Source of the DNA: Burkholderiales bacterium
GTDB lineage: Bacteria; Pseudomonadota; Gammaproteobacteria; Burkholderiales; Burkholderiaceae_C
DNA length: 33,079 nucleotides
Assembly (NCBI GenBank): GCA_026400275.1
Contig: JAPLPK010000163.1
Span: forward strand, 1-33,079
Direction of reading: 5' to 3'
In this document: piece by piece, positions 13,216-21,795 of the stretch
Layout: each line of letters opens with the position of its first letter
How positions within the stretch are numbered: position 1 is the first letter of the stretch
The notes under the pieces: generated by a model
The model's input: the letters and a program-made list of their open reading frames with translations, nothing else
Told to the model about the DNA's origin: nothing
Databases searched by the model: none
Translations under genes and position numbers: made by a program

Positions 13216-15021
13216 ATGGCAACCACCCCCTCCTCCTCCCAAGCCGCCAAAGGCTCTCCACGTTCCCTGTCCGGCCTGCTGCCGTTCTTGCGGCCCTACC
13301 GCGGGCGCATCGTGCTGGCCATCGTCTTCCTGATCCTGGCGGCGGGCGCCACGTTGGCCTTTCCACTGGCGCTGCGCTCGCTGATCGACCAAGGCCTGGT
13401 GACGCAGGGTGCGGACGGCGGCGTGGACCGCGGGGCGCAAATCATGGCGCTGCGCAACCATTTCTTCGAGCTGTTCGCGGTAGCAGCGGCGCTGGGCCTG
13501 TTCTCGGCGGCACGCTTCTACACCGTGAGCTGGCTGGGCGAACGCGTCACAGCCGACATCCGCAACGCGGTCTACGCCCATGTGCTGAAGCAAAGCCCGC
13601 AGTTTTTTGAAACCACGCAGACCGGCGAGGTGCTGTCGCGCCTGACGGTGGACACCACCCTGGTCCAGACCGTGGTGGGCTCGTCGCTGAGCATGGGCTT
13701 GCGCAACGCGGTAATGGGCATAGGTGCTTTGGGCGTACTGGTCTGGACCAACCCGCTGGTGATGACCCAGGTGTTTGGCGTGCTGCTGCTGATCGTGCTG
13801 CCCAGCGTGTGGTTTGGCCGCCGGGTGCGCAAACTGTCGCGCGCCAGCCAGGACCGCGTGGCCGACAGCAGCGCCATCGCCGCCGAGGTGCTGAACGCCA
13901 TTCCCGTGGTGCAGGCCTTTACCGCCGAAGACCGCGAATCCCGCCGCTTCAACGACTCCACCGCCGCCGCCTTCCAGACCGCCGTGGGCCGCAGCAAGGC
14001 GCGCTCGGTGCTGGTGGCCTTCATCATCACCGCCACCTCTGGCGCTTTGCTGTGGGGCCTCTACCAGGGCACGCAGGCCGTGCTGCAGGGCAGCATCAGC
14101 GCCGGGCACCTGGGCCAGACCGTGGTCTACGTGATCATCCTGGCAGGCGCCACCGCCGTGCTGGGCGAGGTGTATGGCGATGTGCTGCGCGCCGCCGGCG
14201 CCAGCGAGCGGCTGATGGAGCTGCTGGCCACCGAGTCGCCCATACAGTCTGCGCCGAATGCGGCGCCCACGCAGACAACAACTGCGGGGAGCGCTATTCA
14301 TTTGGAAGCAATCGAGTTCCGCTACCCATCGCGCCCATTGCAGCCGGCGCTGAGCCAGTTCAACCTGGACGTGGCGCCCGGCGAGACCGTGGCCCTGGTC
14401 GGCGCCAGTGGCGCAGGCAAGAGCACGGTGTTGCAGCTGCTGCTACGTTTCTACGACCCGCAGAGTGGCAGCATACGCATCAACGGCGTGGACACGCGGG
14501 CCATGGACCTGCAGGACCTGCGCAAGAACATCGGCATCGTGCCGCAAGACGCGGTGATGTTCTCCACCAGCGCGCTGGAAAACATCCGCTACGGCCGGCC
14601 CGATGCGACCGATGCCGAGGTGATGGCGGCTTCCGAGTCGGCCTTTGCCCACGGCTTCATCACCGCCCTGCCCGATGGCTACAACACCTTTCTGGGTGAA
14701 CGCGGCGTGCGCCTGAGCGGCGGCCAGCGCCAGCGCGTGGCGATTGCCCGCGCCATGCTGAAAAACGCCCCGCTGCTGCTGCTGGACGAGGCCACCAGCG
14801 CACTCGACGCCGAGAGCGAGCGCATGGTGCAGGCCGCGCTGGAATCCGCCATGCGTGGCCGTACCACCCTGGTCATCGCCCACCGGCTGGCCACGGTACA
14901 GCAGGCTGACCGCATCGTGGTGCTGGACCACGGGCACATCGTGGAGCAAGGCACGCACGCCGAATTGGTGGCGGCCGACGGCGTCTACGCCCGGCTCGCC
15001 GCCCTGCAATTCACGAGCTGA
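13216..15021 (+). CDS. MsbA/Atm1-like ABC exporter half-transporter
   Basis: 601 residues in the order membrane domain (about 20-335, six helices), then ATPase domain (about 360-598). ATPase motifs are complete: Walker A GASGAGKST (from residue 396), Q-loop GIVPQDAVMF, signature LSGGQRQRVAIARAM, Walker B LLLLDEATSALD and the switch histidine in VIAHRL. It should work as a homodimer exporting a hydrophobic compound or lipid from the inner membrane; the closest described groups are MsbA and multidrug ABC exporters. The substrate is unknown. The gene is divergent from marR with 77 nt between start codons. No ribosome site precedes the ATG, and a weak -10-like TACACT (13204-13209) lies directly before it. 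The linker codons about 352-365 overlap a degenerate repeat copy. Confidence 0.9.
   Translation: MATTPSSSQAAKGSPRSLSGLLPFLRPYRGRIVLAIVFLILAAGATLAFPLALRSLIDQGLVTQGADGGVDRGAQIMALRNHFFELFAVAAALGLFSAARFYTVSWLGERVTADIRNAVYAHVLKQSPQFFETTQTGEVLSRLTVDTTLVQTVVGSSLSMGLRNAVMGIGALGVLVWTNPLVMTQVFGVLLLIVLPSVWFGRRVRKLSRASQDRVADSSAIAAEVLNAIPVVQAFTAEDRESRRFNDSTAAAFQTAVGRSKARSVLVAFIITATSGALLWGLYQGTQAVLQGSISAGHLGQTVVYVIILAGATAVLGEVYGDVLRAAGASERLMELLATESPIQSAPNAAPTQTTTAGSAIHLEAIEFRYPSRPLQPALSQFNLDVAPGETVALVGASGAGKSTVLQLLLRFYDPQSGSIRINGVDTRAMDLQDLRKNIGIVPQDAVMFSTSALENIRYGRPDATDAEVMAASESAFAHGFITALPDGYNTFLGERGVRLSGGQRQRVAIARAMLKNAPLLLLDEATSALDAESERMVQAALESAMRGRTTLVIAHRLATVQQADRIVVLDHGHIVEQGTHAELVAADGVYARLAALQFTS
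14269..14309 (+). repeat. Two-hairpin dispersed repeat, probable degenerate copy D (inside ABC exporter)
   Basis: ACGCAG (14269-14274), 7 nt, CTGCGG (14282-14287), 5 nt, GCTAT (14293-14297), 7 nt, GAAGC (14305-14309). Arm spacing equals that of copies A-C; 18 of 22 arm bases agree with copy A. It encodes the linker between membrane and ATPase domains. The match could still be partly chance because GC-rich codons are common here. Confidence 0.45.
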
Positions 15022-15070
15022 AGCCGCCAGCGCACAGGCTCTGGCACGCCATTTGCGACACGGTTTATTT

Positions 15071-15129
15071 GCATAAAATATGCCTCCAGCGCAGTATTTA
15101 TCTGCGCCAGCAGCTATTTTTTAGATAGC
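15071..15129 (+). repeat. Two-hairpin dispersed repeat, copy A (intergenic)
   Basis: A leading small dyad GCATA-AAA-TATGC (15071-15083) is followed by GCGCAG (15089-15094), 7 nt, CTGCGC (15102-15107), 5 nt, GCTAT (15113-15117), 7 nt, ATAGC (15125-15129). Both hairpins are perfect. It lies between the ABC exporter and the YccS-like gene, 17 nt before the latter's ATG, and is the most complete copy in the window. Confidence 0.85.
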
Positions 15130-15146
15130 AATCTGTGTAAAGCCCT

Positions 15147-17339
15147 ATGCCCTTCTTCCCGCTGTCCCAGTTCTTGCGCCGCCTCTGGGCGCTGGACACC
15201 TTTCCGTATAGCCTGCGCATCTTCATCGCGCTAAGCACCACCATGGCCGTGGGTTGGGAACTGGACGAGATGGCGCTGGTGATGCCCATTTTTCTGGGCA
15301 CCATCGCTTCGGCCCTGGCCGAGACCGACGACAACTGGCGCGGCCGCCTGCACGCCCTGCTGGTCACCCTGCTGTGCTTCACGCTTGCAGCCTTTACCGT
15401 GCAGTACCTGTTCCCGCACCCCTGGCTATTCCCCTGCGCACTGGTGCTGGCCACCTTCTGCCTGACCATGCTGGGCGCCATCAGCCCGCGCTACCAGGCG
15501 ATTGCCTATGGCACGCTGATTTTGTCGATCTACACCACCATCGGCATGGACCAGCGCGGCGGCTCGGCCAGTGCGTTCTGGCTGGAACCCATGCTGCTGG
15601 TGGGCGGCGCAGCCTGGTACGGACTGCTGTCGGTGCTGTGGTGCGCCTGCTTTCCACACCAGCCGGTGCAGCAAAACCTGGCACAGCTGTACCGCGTGCT
15701 GGGCGACTATCTGCGGCTGAAGGCCTCGCTGTTCGAGCCCGTGCGCGGCATCAACCAGGAGGTCAAACGCCTGGCCCTGGCGCAACGCAATGGCACGGTG
15801 GTCAACGCGCTGAATACGGCCAAGGAAAGCATTCTGAACCGCCTGGAGGCTGCGCCCAGCCGGCCGCTACAGCACTATCTGCGGCTGTATTTCATCGCCC
15901 AGGAGGTGCACGAACGCGCCAGCTCATCGCACTCGCCGTACAGCGAGCTGACCGACACTTTCTTCCACAGCGACGTACTTTTCCGCTGCCAGCGCCTGTT
16001 GACGCTGCAGGGCAATAGCTGCAACCGCCTGGCCCGGGCCATCCTGCTGCGCCAGCCCGTGCGCGAAGACTCTGCGGGCAGCCAGGCCCTGCAGGATCTG
16101 CAAGACTCCCTGACGCATCTGGAAGGCCACCAACTGGCGCACACCGCCGCCTGGCAACGCCTGCTGGCGCCCCTGCGCGCACTGGCCAAAAACCTGGGCA
16201 CGCTGCAAGCCCGGCTGGCCCGCGCCAGCCAGCCTGAAGACAACACCGAGCCGCAGGACGACAGCCTGCTGGACCGATCGCCCCAGTCGCTGCGTGAAGC
16301 CGTGGACCGGGTGCGCCTGCAGCTCACGCCGTCGGCCCCACTGTTCCGCCATGCGCTTCGCCTAAGCATTGCCTTGGCCGTGGGCTACGGCCTGCTGCAC
16401 TGGGTGCATGCGCGCCAAGGCTACTGGATTCTGCTGACCACAGTGTTCGTCTGCCAGCAAAGCTTTGGCGCTACCCGCAAGCGCATGGCGCAGCGCATCA
16501 CCGGCACCCTGCTGGGCCTGGTGGCGGGCTGGGCGCTGTTCCGGCTGTTCCCCAGCCTGTTGCTGCAGTCCATGTTCGCAGTGGCGGCTGGCGTGGTGTT
16601 CTTCAGCACGCGCACCCGACGCTATATGCTGGCCACAGCCGCCATGACGCTGCTGGTGCTGCTGAGCTTCAACCAGCTGGGCGACGGCTACCAGCTGATC
16701 GTGCCGCGCATGGTGGACACGCTGCTGGGCAGCCTGATTGCCGGGCTGGCGGTGTTTCTAGTCCTGCCCGATTGGCAGGGCCGGCGCATGCACGTGGTGG
16801 CCGCCCGCACGCTTACCACCTGCCACGCCTATCTGCGCGAAATCATGGCCCAGTACCAGACCAGCAAGCGTGACGACCTGGCCTACCGCCTGGCCCGGCG
16901 CAATGCACACAACGCCGATGCGGCGCTGTCCACGGCGTTGTCGAATCTGTTCCAGGAGCCAGGCTTTCTGCAGGGCCGGGGCGATAGCGGCCTGCGCTTT
17001 CTGCTCCTGTCGCACACGCTGCTGAACTACCTGTCGGCCCTGGGTGCGCACCGCGAAACCCTGGCCGAAGCCACCGGCGACACGCCCACTGCGCAGGCGG
17101 CCGACCACGCGCAGCGCGTGCTGGAGCAACTGGCCAGCAGCCTGGCCAATAGCCAACGGCAGGCGCCAGCGGACGTATCCGAGCCAGCCTTGCTGGAAAT
17201 GCTGCAGCGCACACCCGATGACGCGCCGCCAGCCCAACGTGTTGTGCACACCCAGCTGGCACTGATTTACCAGCTGCTGCCCCAGCTACGCGTGCAGGCT
17301 GAGCAGCTGCTGCAACTGGATAGCAAACCGGCCGTGTAA
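15147..17339 (+). CDS. YccS/FUSC-family inner-membrane protein
   Basis: 730 residues, start ATG at 15147 with only a weak GTAAAG before it. The layout is typical of YccS/YhfK: a first block of about six helices (residues about 20-165, starting [21 protein letters not shown]), a long soluble middle (about 175-390), a second block of helices (about 395-535, [20 protein letters not shown] then [27 protein letters not shown] in two pieces), and a soluble C-terminus. The phrase around [18 protein letters not shown] is the hallmark of the fusaric-acid-resistance (FUSC) fold, related to the AaeB efflux pump. Function in the envelope, possibly export of aromatic acids, is inferred from family only. 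It follows the ABC exporter on the same strand after 125 nt holding repeat copy A. Confidence 0.88.
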   Translation: MPFFPLSQFLRRLWALDTFPYSLRIFIALSTTMAVGWELDEMALVMPIFLGTIASALAETDDNWRGRLHALLVTLLCFTLAAFTVQYLFPHPWLFPCALVLATFCLTMLGAISPRYQAIAYGTLILSIYTTIGMDQRGGSASAFWLEPMLLVGGAAWYGLLSVLWCACFPHQPVQQNLAQLYRVLGDYLRLKASLFEPVRGINQEVKRLALAQRNGTVVNALNTAKESILNRLEAAPSRPLQHYLRLYFIAQEVHERASSSHSPYSELTDTFFHSDVLFRCQRLLTLQGNSCNRLARAILLRQPVREDSAGSQALQDLQDSLTHLEGHQLAHTAAWQRLLAPLRALAKNLGTLQARLARASQPEDNTEPQDDSLLDRSPQSLREAVDRVRLQLTPSAPLFRHALRLSIALAVGYGLLHWVHARQGYWILLTTVFVCQQSFGATRKRMAQRITGTLLGLVAGWALFRLFPSLLLQSMFAVAAGVVFFSTRTRRYMLATAAMTLLVLLSFNQLGDGYQLIVPRMVDTLLGSLIAGLAVFLVLPDWQGRRMHVVAARTLTTCHAYLREIMAQYQTSKRDDLAYRLARRNAHNADAALSTALSNLFQEPGFLQGRGDSGLRFLLLSHTLLNYLSALGAHRETLAEATGDTPTAQAADHAQRVLEQLASSLANSQRQAPADVSEPALLEMLQRTPDDAPPAQRVVHTQLALIYQLLPQLRVQAEQLLQLDSKPAV

Positions 17340-17354
17340 CGGCCTTGTTCTCTT

Positions 17355-17380
17355 TATGCATTAAACACATAACATGCATA
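17355..17380. promoter_or_regulatory. Inverted repeat upstream of gdhA, possible operator
   Basis: TATGCAT (17355-17361) and ATGCATA (17374-17380), a perfect 7-bp dyad with a 12-nt centre. It overlaps a weak promoter-like pair (TTGTTC at 17345, CATAAC at 17368, 17-nt spacing). It is a candidate regulator site for the glutamate dehydrogenase gene, 70 nt before its ATG; no regulator can be named. Confidence 0.35.
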
Positions 17381-17449
17381 GAACCTGGCGTTAGACAAAG
17401 CAACTCAGCGGTTCTAAGCTCGCGGCTTCAACGTCCATCAAGGAATTTC

Positions 17450-18757
17450 ATGTTGCAAGTACCGTCCACCACGGCGCCGACCGTGCACTCGCTGCCCTCT
17501 TACCTGAACGCCGACCATCTGGGTCCCTGGGGCATCTTTCTCAAGCAGGTTGACCGGGTGGAGCCCTATCTGGGCAACCTGGCGCGCTGGGTTGAAACCC
17601 TGAAGCGCCCCAAGCGTATTCTGGTAGTGGATGTGCCGATCCATATGGACGACGGCACGGTGCGCCATTTTGAAGGCTACCGTGTGCAGCACAACACCTC
17701 GCGCGGCCCAGGCAAGGGCGGCGTGCGCTTCCACCAGGACGTGACCTTGTCCGAAGTGATGGCACTGTCGGCCTGGATGTCGATCAAGAACGCGGCCGTA
17801 AACGTACCCTACGGCGGCGCCAAGGGCGGTATCCGCGTAGACCCCAAGACCCTGTCGCGCGGCGAGCTGGAGCGCATGACACGCCGCTACACCAGCGAGA
17901 TCGGCATCATCATCGGCCCGAACAAGGATATTCCGGCGCCGGACGTAAACACCAATGAGCAGATCATGGCCTGGATGATGGATACCTATTCCATGAACCA
18001 GGGCTCCACTGCTACGGGCGTGGTGACCGGCAAGCCGGTGGACTTGGGCGGCTCACTGGGCCGACGTGAAGCCACGGGCCGTGGCGTGTTTACCGTAGGC
18101 GTAGAAGCGGCCAAGCACATAGGCTTGGAGGTATCCACCGCGCGCGTAGCCGTGCAGGGCTTTGGCAATGTAGGCGGCGTGGCGGGCAAGCTGTTTGCAG
18201 AAGCCGGTGCCCGTGTGGTCGCCGTGCAAGACCATGGCGGGACCATCTACCGCGAAGCCGGCCTGGACGTGCCTAACCTGCTCAAGCATGTGCAAGCCAC
18301 CGGCAGCGTGGGCGGCTTTGAAGGCGCGGAAGTCATCAGCAATGACAAGTTCTGGGAAGTGCCTTGCGACATCTTGATCCCGGCCGCACTGGAGCAGCAA
18401 ATCACGGCCGCCAATGCCGGCCGCATCCAGGCCCGCCTGGTGATCGAGGGCGCCAACGGCCCGACCACCCCGGAAGCGGACGACATCCTGCATGAACGCA
18501 ACATTTTGGTGCTGCCCGACGTGATCGCCAACGCCGGCGGCGTGACAGTGAGCTACTTCGAATGGGTGCAGGATTTCTCCAGCTTCTTCTGGGACGAAGA
18601 CGAAATCAACGCCCGCCTGGTGCGCATCATGAAGGAGGCGTTCTCTGCCGTATGGCAAGTGGCGCAAGACAACAAGGTCAGCTTGCGTACCGCCACCTTC
18701 ATCGTGGCATGCAAACGCATTCTGCACACCCGCGAATTGCGCGGCCTGTACCCCTGA
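17450..18757 (+). CDS. gdhA: Glutamate dehydrogenase (Glu/Leu/Phe/Val dehydrogenase family)
   Basis: 435 residues from the ATG at 17450, which has AAGGA six bases upstream; the longer frame to 17345 has no such support. Substrate domain: [11 protein letters not shown] (K89), K113 and the catalytic lysine K125 in PYGGAKGG. Dinucleotide fold: [11 protein letters not shown] (about 234-243), with an acidic residue (D261) at the end of the second strand, which suggests NAD rather than NADP. The C-terminal part [11 protein letters not shown] and [18 protein letters not shown] is typical of the hexameric small GDHs. It interconverts glutamate and 2-oxoglutarate plus ammonia in the cytoplasm. A dyad at 17355-17380 may mark regulation. 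It stands alone, converging with the DUF1178 gene. Confidence 0.93.
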   Translation: MLQVPSTTAPTVHSLPSYLNADHLGPWGIFLKQVDRVEPYLGNLARWVETLKRPKRILVVDVPIHMDDGTVRHFEGYRVQHNTSRGPGKGGVRFHQDVTLSEVMALSAWMSIKNAAVNVPYGGAKGGIRVDPKTLSRGELERMTRRYTSEIGIIIGPNKDIPAPDVNTNEQIMAWMMDTYSMNQGSTATGVVTGKPVDLGGSLGRREATGRGVFTVGVEAAKHIGLEVSTARVAVQGFGNVGGVAGKLFAEAGARVVAVQDHGGTIYREAGLDVPNLLKHVQATGSVGGFEGAEVISNDKFWEVPCDILIPAALEQQITAANAGRIQARLVIEGANGPTTPEADDILHERNILVLPDVIANAGGVTVSYFEWVQDFSSFFWDEDEINARLVRIMKEAFSAVWQVAQDNKVSLRTATFIVACKRILHTRELRGLYP

Positions 18758-18764
18758 TGACGGA

Positions 18765-18785
18765 GCGGGGGCCGACGGCCCCTGC
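18765..18785. terminator. GC-rich hairpin between gdhA and the DUF1178 gene
   Basis: A 9-bp stem (GCGGGGGCC / GGCCCCTGC with one G-T pair) around the loop GAC, eight bases past the gdhA stop and just before the convergent DUF1178 stop. There is no T run on either side, so it is at best a weak or factor-assisted terminator. Confidence 0.4.
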
Positions 18786-18793
18786 CACGGGTA

Positions 18794-19261
18794 TTACTGC
18801 AGACGGCCTTTGAAGCCGGCAGGGATGGGCAAGGGCAATACGTCTATGCCCTCGTCCAGCAAGGCTTCGGTTTCCTCGGGCGTGGCCTGGCCATGGATGT
18901 TGCGCGCCTCGCTCTCGCCGTAGTGCATCTTGCGAGCCTCTTCGGCGAACTGGGGGCCTACGTCTTCCGTGTTGTCCAGCACGTGGCGCAGCAGCTTCAT
19001 CCAGGCAACTTGGGGCTCGGAGGCCGCCGGAGCAGACACATCGGTGCCCGCAGCCTTTGCTGGCTCGACTTGCTCAGCCGTCAGAGCTTGGGTTGCGCCC
19101 AGATTTAAACGCGGAGCACTCAGCATCTTGGTTATGTGGGTGTCGCCGCACATAGGGCACTCCACGAGGCCACGCGTAAGTTGGCTCTGGAATTCGTCCT
19201 CTGAGCCAAACCAGCCTTCAAAGCTGTGTCGATGCGCGCACTGAAGATCCAGAACCTTCAT
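18794..19261 (-). CDS. DUF1178 family protein with a zinc-finger-like N-terminus
   Basis: 155 residues. It starts MKVLDLQCAHRHSFEGWFGS and has C8, H10, H12 and the pair C35-P-M-C38, an arrangement that could bind one zinc ion. A low-complexity Ala/Pro middle follows (about 60-85), then a helical C-terminus with VDNTEDVGPQFAEEARKMHYGE-like sequence conserved in DUF1178. The function is unknown. It is the last gene of the nuo-linked run and starts 6 nt after the Nudix gene. The same neighbours (nuoN, DUF2818, Nudix, DUF1178) are, as I recall, common in Burkholderiales, so position may reflect old linkage rather than shared function. Confidence 0.85.
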   Translation of the reverse strand: MKVLDLQCAHRHSFEGWFGSEDEFQSQLTRGLVECPMCGDTHITKMLSAPRLNLGATQALTAEQVEPAKAAGTDVSAPAASEPQVAWMKLLRHVLDNTEDVGPQFAEEARKMHYGESEARNIHGQATPEETEALLDEGIDVLPLPIPAGFKGRLQ

Positions 19262-19267
19262 ACGAAC

Positions 19268-19867
19268 TCAGCCAGCAGCCACCAACGCATCGGCAGCCTG
19301 CCAGTCCAAAGACCAGGCACCCGATGCAACGTTCTGCAGCCACAGCGCAGCGGTCAGCGTTTTACCGTCTGTGACTAGACCATCGCGGCACCATTGCAAG
19401 AGCTCAGGCAAGCTCGCCGTGAAAACATCGAGAAACTCGCCCGCGTCCAGCTTGCGCTCACCAAGGTTCAGCCCGCGCGCAAACCAGATGTCAATGAACT
19501 CGGTGGAATAGGCAATTACCGGGTGTAACTGACCTGCACGGGCCCACTCAGTAGCCGTGTAGCCGGTTTCTTCCAATAGCTCGCGCTGGGCACAGTTGAA
19601 CGTGGATTCGCCTGCGTCCAGCTTGCCCGCCGGAAACTCCACCATCACCCGGTGCAAGGGATAACGGTACTGGCGCTCCAACACCAACCGCCCATCATCC
19701 AGCATGGGGATCACCATCACAGCGCCCGGGTGCTTCACATATTCACGCGTGGCGTTGCTGCCATCCGGCAGCCGAACCGTATCGCGGAAAGCGTGCAAAA
19801 AACGCCCGCGCAGCAACTCCTCACTATCGGTCTTGTGCTCGATCAAATGCTGGTCGTTGGATGGCAT
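19268..19867 (-). CDS. Nudix hydrolase, ADP-ribose/ADP-sugar pyrophosphatase type
   Basis: 199 residues from the ATG at 19867; the longer open frame begins only at a TTG (19933) and is not convincing. No ribosome site is visible before the ATG; the upstream bases are a C-rich run. The Nudix box is exact: G81-x5-E87-x7-R95-E96-x2-E99-E100-x-G102, in the context PAGKLDAGEST and RELLEETGY. The upstream VMVIPMLDDGRLVLERQYRYP and the PAG before the box point to the NudF/ADP-ribose pyrophosphatase subfamily, which splits ADP-ribose to AMP and ribose 5-phosphate. The gene lies 75 nt after DUF2818 and 6 nt before DUF1178 on the nuo strand. The family is clear, the substrate less so. Confidence 0.88.
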   Translation of the reverse strand: MPSNDQHLIEHKTDSEELLRGRFLHAFRDTVRLPDGSNATREYVKHPGAVMVIPMLDDGRLVLERQYRYPLHRVMVEFPAGKLDAGESTFNCAQRELLEETGYTATEWARAGQLHPVIAYSTEFIDIWFARGLNLGERKLDAGEFLDVFTASLPELLQWCRDGLVTDGKTLTAALWLQNVASGAWSLDWQAADALVAAG

Positions 19868-19942
19868 AAGGGGGGGCGGAAAAGGTGAAGAAGAAATCAA
19901 GTACGCGCCATGACAGCCAACAAACCGTCGCAACAGTGTGGC

Positions 19943-20257
19943 TCAGCGACTGTGTTTGAGCAGGTAGCGGTAGACAAATCCCGGAAATGCGAGGGTCAAA
20001 AATAGCGTACCAGTGATGGCGTAGAACTCCCAGCCCTGGGGAGCAACTTGTCCGGAATGGTTCTCCAAAAACAAGCCCAACCCGCCCACCAGCACATAGA
20101 GAAGCAGTAGCTCGACTAGGCGAACACCTAATGATTTACCCTGGGGCGCGGAGACAAAACCAAACAACCGTTGGCTCACAAAAGGCAAGTTGGCCGCACA
20201 CAGTGCGGCCAACAATACCAGCCAAACAGATACTGTTTGGGTCAATTCAATATCCAA
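19943..20257 (-). CDS. DUF2818 small membrane protein, nuo-linked
   Basis: 104 residues with three hydrophobic segments, about 10-30 (VWLVLLAALCAANLPFV), 46-64 (LVELLLLYVLVGGLGLF) and 80-98. It matches DUF2818, a family found right after nuoN in Burkholderiales. There is no ATG: the frame opens with TTG at 20257, or with TTG at 20245 giving MTQTVSVWLV, which may be the better start because a GGAT lies upstream. The gap to nuoN is 25 nt, so it is co-transcribed with complex I. A role as an accessory or assembly factor of the complex I membrane arm is an inference from position only. Confidence 0.8.
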   Translation of the reverse strand: MDIELTQTVSVWLVLLAALCAANLPFVSQRLFGFVSAPQGKSLGVRLVELLLLYVLVGGLGLFLENHSGQVAPQGWEFYAITGTLFLTLAFPGFVYRYLLKHSR

Positions 20258-20282
20258 CCAGCATAGGCAGCGTCTAAGCTAC

Positions 20283-21770
20283 TTAGGTGCCCAGTGTCAA
20301 CACGATGGAGCGTGCGCACAAAGCCATCAAACCGCCGGGAGCCAGCCCAAGCAACAGAACCAACGCACCATTCAGAGTCAGTACAGCACGCACGTCCAGC
20401 GGCGCGGATACCGTGCTGGCGGTAATGGGTGCATCAAAGTACATCACCTTCACCACGCGCAAGTAGTAGAACGCACCAATCAAAGACATGATCACAGCAA
20501 AAATAGCCAAAGCGATATAGCCGGTGTATCCAGAAGCGATAAGGGCTTGCAGCACCGACAGCTTGGCGTAGAAGCCGACCATAGGCGGAATACCAGCCAT
20601 AGAGAACAGGCAGATGGCCATCACGGCGGCATACAAGGGGCTACGCTCGTTCAAGCCTGCCAAATCAGAGATCTCTTCGCTTTCAAAGCCTTCGCGGGCC
20701 AGCAACAAGATCACACCGAAGCCAGCCAAGGTGGTCAACACGTAGCTCACTACGTAGAACATCGACGAGCTGTAGGCATTCGCAGCAGACAAGGTGTCGC
20801 CATTCACCACGCCGGACAACAAACCCAGCAATACAAAGCCCATTTGGGAGATGGTGGAATACGCCAACATCCGCTTCAAATTAGTCTGGGCCACAGCAGC
20901 CAAGTTACCCACCAGCAGCGAGCCAATAGACAACACCACCAGCATCTGCTGCCAATCAATAGCCAAAGGCAGCATGCCCTCTACCAACAAACGGATCACG
21001 ATCCCGAAAGCAGCCAATTTGGGCGCACCGCCGACCATCAAGGTCACAGCCGTAGGCGCACCCTGGTAAACGTCTGGAATCCACATATGGAAAGGCACAA
21101 CACCTAGCTTGAATGCCAGACCGGCCACCACAAACACCAGACCGAACACCAGCACCTGGTGCTTGACTTGCCCGGAAGCAATCACCTTGAATGCCTGGCC
21201 CACTTCCAGTGTTCCTGTTGCGCCATACAGCATGGACAAGCCGTACAGTAGGAAGCCAGATGCCAGCGCGCCCAGCACAAAGTACTTCATGGCGGCTTCG
21301 CTAGCCGTTGCGTTGTCGCGGCGCAAGGCCACCAGCGCATAACTAGACAAGGTCAACAGCTCCAGGCCCATATAAATGACCAAGAAGTTATTGCCGGAAA
21401 TCATCACCGACATGCCCAACAGCGCAAACAGACTCAGGGTGAACATTTCGCCACCACGCAGCATGTCGCGGTCCGCAGCATAAGGACGACCGTACACCAA
21501 GGTCACCATAACGGCCACCGTCGCAAAGCACTTCAGCCAATTCCCCATCGGGTCGCTGACCACCATATTGCCAAAACCGTATAGCGTGGTATTGCCGCTA
21601 GCGTAAGAACCCTGCAGGAATGCAACGAATGCCAGCGTAGCCATCGTCAAGATATAGGTTCCGGTTCTCCGGGGGCTTTTTACACCCAGGTCTACCAAAG
21701 CAATAACGCAGGTCATCGCCAACAAAATTATCTCTGGATAAACCGTAATCCAACTGATTGTGTCAATCAT
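20283..21770 (-). CDS. nuoN: NADH-quinone oxidoreductase subunit N
   Basis: 495 residues, about 14 membrane helices. It is an antiporter-like, proton-pumping subunit of the complex I membrane arm, next to NuoK. Characteristic sequence: [19 protein letters not shown] with the key glutamate in the helix-5 region, [29 protein letters not shown] with the helix-7/8 lysine region, and [19 protein letters not shown] with the helix-8 lysine. Length is normal for the family. It starts 25 nt after nuoM and is followed after 25 nt by the DUF2818 gene. No irregularity seen. Confidence 0.96.
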   Translation of the reverse strand: MIDTISWITVYPEIILLAMTCVIALVDLGVKSPRRTGTYILTMATLAFVAFLQGSYASGNTTLYGFGNMVVSDPMGNWLKCFATVAVMVTLVYGRPYAADRDMLRGGEMFTLSLFALLGMSVMISGNNFLVIYMGLELLTLSSYALVALRRDNATASEAAMKYFVLGALASGFLLYGLSMLYGATGTLEVGQAFKVIASGQVKHQVLVFGLVFVVAGLAFKLGVVPFHMWIPDVYQGAPTAVTLMVGGAPKLAAFGIVIRLLVEGMLPLAIDWQQMLVVLSIGSLLVGNLAAVAQTNLKRMLAYSTISQMGFVLLGLLSGVVNGDTLSAANAYSSSMFYVVSYVLTTLAGFGVILLLAREGFESEEISDLAGLNERSPLYAAVMAICLFSMAGIPPMVGFYAKLSVLQALIASGYTGYIALAIFAVIMSLIGAFYYLRVVKVMYFDAPITASTVSAPLDVRAVLTLNGALVLLLGLAPGGLMALCARSIVLTLGT

Positions 21771-21795
21771 CTTATCGTTCTCAATTCAGTGGTGC

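Noticed and set aside
13156-14301. Long open frame of 381 codons on the minus strand opposite the ABC exporter and crossing the marR promoter
   Set aside because: Low-complexity Gln/His/Gly composition and full overlap with a well-supported ABC transporter mark it as a shadow.
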